Below, in pieces: positions 15,289 to 17,970 of a stretch of 17,970 nucleotides of DNA. The position numbers and the translations under genes are program-made. Position 1 is the first letter of the stretch. The number at the start of each line of letters is the position of its first letter. The stretch covers positions 1 through 17,970 of the forward strand of contig JAKLQT010000231.1 in NCBI GenBank assembly GCA_022013205.1, written 5' to 3'. Below the pieces are notes generated by a model. The model was given only the letters and a program-made list of their open reading frames with translations. It had not been told where the DNA came from and ran no database searches. This DNA comes from Candidatus Omnitrophota bacterium (GTDB taxonomy: Bacteria > Omnitrophota > Gorgyraeia > B26-G9).

Positions 15289-15316
15289 CATCTTTAACTT
15301 TTTACTTTTAACTTGC
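15289..15316. repeat. Heptamer-periodic repeat, copy 4
   Basis: Units catcttt, aactttt, tactttt, aacttgc, ending 12 bases 3' of the stop codon of the PLD gene. Confidence 0.6.
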
Positions 15317-15328
15317 GATGCCAACTCG

Positions 15329-17212
15329 TCACCGCATTTCATACACATTAGCATCGCGATCAGAAAAATCGTTAGGGTTTAATTCGTCTCGGGTGACGCC
15401 GATTATTCCTGCGTCTTCGAGTTCCTGCAATCCCAGCGATATTGTCGTATCGCTTATGCCGTATAATTTCGACATGCCTTTTTGAGAGCGAAACCAAAAT
15501 GGATACCTTGTCGAGCGTGCTGCCTCATATAAGCAGATCAGATACATATATTTTGCCCGCGTTGAAAACTTATCAGGAAAGTTATCCTGCCAGTATTTAT
15601 GAGGTATGATTATTGATTTCTCCCCAATACTGGATTTTAAAGTCACAATTCCCTTTTTATAATCAATCAGCTTATACCCTCTCAACCTTTTAAGCGAGCG
15701 ATGAGTTCGCTCATAAAAATAATGATGCAGATTGCGGTATCTCCCTAGCTTATCAGGCGCCTTATAGCCCATCTCTTTAGCCAATACATCATAATCAATT
15801 TCAAAGCTGTTCTTCCCCTTCTCCTGTGCCATCTTATTCAGCAATATATAAAGGTCAAATTGGCTTGCGGCTTTGCTTTTTAGGAGTATTCTTCCTCCTT
15901 TGTTTTCAAGTAGAAAATTTGTGGAAATGTGGATTCCTTCGATTATCGGCAGCAATACATCTTTATCCTGAACCAGGATATTATCAACGTATTCCTTAAA
16001 AACTAAAGCGTCCTGCTTAGAATCCGTAAAATTAGTCGCTTCGTAATTCCGCTCAATCGCTGCCCTGGACCAGTTGGCACTGCCTAAGAATACATATCTC
16101 TCATCAACAACAATACCTTTAACATGTAAAAGGCGTTCTCTTGTATCAAAATAAACATTAACCCCTGCCTTACGCAGCTTCTCATAAGCAAGGCGGTTCT
16201 CCTTGAGCTTGGTATCCTCAAGCACAACTTTTACCTGCACCCCGCGCTTTTCAGCATCCACCAGATCATTCACCAATTCATTTATCGGCCCTGTTCCTTC
16301 CGGCTCAAGGATTATAAAATACATGGCAACAGTGATTGATCTTTCCGCGCCCACGATATATTTATGCACGGTTTGTTGATAGGTTTTGCCGGTGAGGACA
16401 TCAGCGTGAGTATTAGGAGAAAATACAGATAAAATTATAAGTGAGATGAAGAAAAATAGGATAGAATTTTTTATTTTCATATTATTAAACTGCGAAAGAA
16501 ATATACTTTTTGCTCTATCTAAGCTTTGAAATGGATTTCCCCGTAATACCATAGACGGGTCGACTGCTCTATCCTTAGTCTGCTTATAAGCCTCTTTACA
16601 AAAAGTTTCATATATTGTCACTGCATCTTCACAGGCATTTTCTATAAGTTTATTCCGTATATCACTCATTAAACTATCAATGTCATCACGGTTTGTTTCT
16701 CCGAATCTTTTGTACAACTCATCTTCCAGAGTCAGTTGTTTCTTTACTAAATCCAGATTTTTGGAAAATATCTGGAATAAGTTATGTGTTCTGCAGTCAG
16801 GGCAAATAGCAAATACTCCATAAATAGCATATTCACATCCGCAGTCTTCACACAGAATATTTTTCTGAAGTTCCTTTTCAACATAATGTTTGATAGGTGT
16901 TGGCGTTGATTTAACCTTAATTTGCAGTGATATAAAAGAACCTCTAACAGAATGTCTTTCCATTTTTTTTAATTCTTTGTCAATCAAACCTGTGACATGC
17001 CTTAAAGCAATAGACTCCCCATATTCAATTTGCTCCTTAGTAAAAAACTGATCTGGAGTTCCCTTATAGCTACAATAAGGACAGGACATTTCCAGATTAT
17101 CAGCTATACCTGTTCCCGGCTTGATCTTAAAATATTTTTCACAACTGGGTTCCGGACATTCCCTGCCCAGCATCCCTTCTAATGATACTGACATTCTAAT
17201 TTCATCATCCAT
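15329..17212 (-). CDS. Chimeric protein: zinc ribbons + internal signal peptide + PLD-like nuclease/lipase + winged helix
   Basis: A single 627-residue frame. Residues 1-150 carry two possible zinc ribbons (C19/C24 with C44/C47, and C121/C124 with C137/C140). Residues 150-240 are helical and break off at GNPFQSLDRAKSIF. Residue 245 is a methionine (ATG at 16480) that begins a textbook signal peptide (MKIKNS, then 15 hydrophobic residues, cleavable near THA-DV at 270). A PLD domain follows, with one HKD motif, H363-x-K365-x4-D370, and GSANWS (377-382). A single HKD implies dimerisation, as in Nuc-type nucleases. Residues 450-627 look like two winged-helix units (LAKEMGY; GMSKLYGISDTTISLGLQEL). 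A GGGAG site precedes ATG 17212; none is clear before 16480. The signal peptide in mid-protein suggests that an upstream gene fragment fused in frame to a once separate PLD gene. Domain calls are family-level; the function is unknown. Confidence 0.72.
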   Translation of the reverse strand: MDDEIRMSVSLEGMLGRECPEPSCEKYFKIKPGTGIADNLEMSCPYCSYKGTPDQFFTKEQIEYGESIALRHVTGLIDKELKKMERHSVRGSFISLQIKVKSTPTPIKHYVEKELQKNILCEDCGCEYAIYGVFAICPDCRTHNLFQIFSKNLDLVKKQLTLEDELYKRFGETNRDDIDSLMSDIRNKLIENACEDAVTIYETFCKEAYKQTKDRAVDPSMVLRGNPFQSLDRAKSIFLSQFNNMKIKNSILFFFISLIILSVFSPNTHADVLTGKTYQQTVHKYIVGAERSITVAMYFIILEPEGTGPINELVNDLVDAEKRGVQVKVVLEDTKLKENRLAYEKLRKAGVNVYFDTRERLLHVKGIVVDERYVFLGSANWSRAAIERNYEATNFTDSKQDALVFKEYVDNILVQDKDVLLPIIEGIHISTNFLLENKGGRILLKSKAASQFDLYILLNKMAQEKGKNSFEIDYDVLAKEMGYKAPDKLGRYRNLHHYFYERTHRSLKRLRGYKLIDYKKGIVTLKSSIGEKSIIIPHKYWQDNFPDKFSTRAKYMYLICLYEAARSTRYPFWFRSQKGMSKLYGISDTTISLGLQELEDAGIIGVTRDELNPNDFSDRDANVYEMR

Positions 17213-17328
17213 TTCTAACTCCCAAATTTAGTTTATCCTATAAGTTTATTCTGTTTTGCTTTATAATTATTTCCGCAACCCTCTATTCTTCCTTTTCTAA
17301 CAAGTATATTTACTATTCATTTTACATC

Positions 17329-17778
17329 TTACTTAGAACTTGAATTTAAAAACCGTTCTAATCGTTCAATCGTAATAAAAACATTTGAAGGTAAAAGACC
17401 TAAAATTTTAGCCACAATAAATTCTGTAAGCCTTATAACTGTCACTGCATTTTCTTCTGACTCTTTGTCGGGAAATCTCCCAAAATGCACTAATCTATTT
17501 CTTACACCTGCCAGTTTAGAAACCTTTTTCTTGTCAGACTTGCTAACCTCTGATTTTAGTGCATATTTAACCAACAAAAAAGATATTTTTTCTACTGAAG
17601 ATAAATTCCTTATTTGCTCATCTGAAAGCCAGCTTTTATTATGTAAGGTAAAAATATGTTCTAAAATTGTCCAATGTGAAATAAAACTATTCTCTAAAAC
17701 TTGTCTTTTCTCTGCGTTTTTAAGTAAAACTAGAAAATACCCATTGTCATATTTCTTTGACCATTGTTTAGTTATCAT
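17329..17778 (-). CDS. Small HEPN-like protein, perhaps N-terminally truncated
   Basis: A 149-residue helical protein with R93-N-R-L-V-H98 in AGVRNRLVHFGRF, matching the RX4-6H active-site motif of HEPN RNases. The earlier helix FISHWTILEHIFTLHN (32-47) resembles the first HEPN helix of larger proteins such as ApeA. HEPN proteins act as RNases in toxin-antitoxin and phage-defence systems, or as non-catalytic helical partners. The ATG at 17778 has no close ribosome site; AAGAAGGA lies about 22 bases upstream, next to an in-frame stop at 17806-17808. The true start is therefore uncertain, and the ORF may be a remnant of a longer protein. No antitoxin-like partner is clear. It lies between two other accessory-looking ORFs. 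Confidence 0.55.
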   Translation of the reverse strand: MITKQWSKKYDNGYFLVLLKNAEKRQVLENSFISHWTILEHIFTLHNKSWLSDEQIRNLSSVEKISFLLVKYALKSEVSKSDKKKVSKLAGVRNRLVHFGRFPDKESEENAVTVIRLTEFIVAKILGLLPSNVFITIERLERFLNSSSK

Positions 17779-17818
17779 TAATAAGTGAATCTTGTTTAAT
17801 CCTTCTTAAAAACCTATA

Positions 17819-17968
17819 TTATAACCTAGGTGTCGACCAATTTTTTTTATCTTTGTAAGGGATAGAACATATTAAAGCATTACCCCAAGCATATACTCTT
17901 GGATCAGCACCAATTACATTTGGCTTCACACAGGGTTCATCTAAAAACACATCACGTCCGGTAAAAAT
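17819..17968 (-). CDS. Unknown protein, C-terminal 49 residues only
   Basis: An open frame enters from the right edge and ends with TAA at 17819-17821. The visible C-terminus is IFTGRDVFLDEPCVKPNVIG, then ADPRVYAWGNALICSIPYKD, then KKNWSTPRL. Composition is protein-like and the other two minus frames are stopped nearby. I do not recognise the family. It ends 40 bases before the HEPN-like ORF and may be cotranscribed with it. The two frames differ by one, but an added stop at 17806 argues against them being one simply frameshifted gene. Confidence 0.5.
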   Translation of the reverse strand: MFTGRDVFLDEPCVKPNVIGADPRVYAWGNALICSIPYKDKKNWSTPRL

Positions 17969-17970
17969 TG

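Larger units (their letters stand above)
14668..15328. other. Long spacer rich in repeats and palindromes
   Basis: These 661 bases contain no gene I can support. From left to right they hold the citrate synthase promoter (14739-14767), the 14-base palindrome tccgcctaggcgga (14848-14861), a heptamer array (14877-14939), the concentric palindrome 14989-15256 and a second heptamer array (15289-15316). Confidence 0.6.

Noticed and set aside
17778..17968. Unknown right-edge ORF and HEPN-like ORF as one frameshifted gene
   Set aside because: Joining them needs both a frame change and removal of the in-frame stop at 17806-17808. The possibility of decay is kept only as a comment.
1..17970. Genome-wide stop-codon reassignment to explain the TAG/TAA in pilM
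   Set aside because: TAG ends pepP and efp, and TAA ends accB, amaP and others, at the expected protein lengths. Both codons therefore work as stops in this genome.

Overview
The window looks like chromosomal DNA of a diderm (Gram-negative-type), moderately AT-rich bacterium. It encodes a GmhA-type phosphoheptose isomerase, an O-antigen ligase/polymerase-like protein, a WecA/MraY-type transferase and type IV pilus/type II secretion parts. It also has an Asp23-AmaP pair and the gene order aroQ-pepP-efp-accB-accC-asp23, best known from Firmicutes. That mixture fits an uncultured candidate-phylum genome such as Omnitrophota, but this placement is an inference from gene content and not a sequence match. 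Every gene I could support lies on the minus strand, so transcription runs right to left.

Layout, in the direction of transcription. (1) 17970-15329 is an accessory-looking block: the tail of an unknown gene, a small HEPN-type ORF, and a chimeric ORF. The chimera joins two zinc ribbons and a helical region to a complete-looking phospholipase-D-like protein that keeps its own internal signal peptide and winged-helix C-terminus. (2) 15328-14668 is a long intergenic stretch. It contains a large concentric palindrome centred near 15122, heptamer-periodic repeats and the citrate synthase promoter. (3) 14667-13372 is citrate synthase, alone. (4) 13371-12996 is a second repeat-bearing spacer ending in a very good sigma-70-type promoter. 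(5) 12995-9790 is a pilus/secretion operon: GspH-type pseudopilin, a PilM-PilN fusion, PilO, and a PilP/GspC-like protein. PilM is interrupted by two in-frame stop codons only two codons apart, with otherwise well-preserved sequence on both sides. (6) 9749-5606 is a surface-polysaccharide module: a GT4 glycosyltransferase, a polyprenyl-phosphate sugar-1-phosphate transferase, and an O-antigen ligase/polymerase with TPR-like repeats. (7) 5582-3529 is aroQ, pepP, efp. (8) 3301-503 is accB, accC, asp23, amaP, followed by gmhA, which runs off the left edge.

Genes from gspH to efp are spaced from short overlaps up to about 40 bases and could form one long transcription unit. A spacer of about 230 bases before accB may separate the fatty-acid-synthesis group. 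AccB and AccC supply the biotin carboxyl carrier and biotin carboxylase of acetyl-CoA carboxylase. The polysaccharide genes and gmhA point to lipid-linked glycan and heptose-containing surface polymers.

The items most worth following are the doubly interrupted pilMN gene, the zinc-ribbon/PLD chimera, the concentric palindrome at 14989-15256, and the in-phase heptamer repeats that mostly sit just 3' of stop codons. No rRNA, tRNA, CRISPR array or transposase gene was seen.
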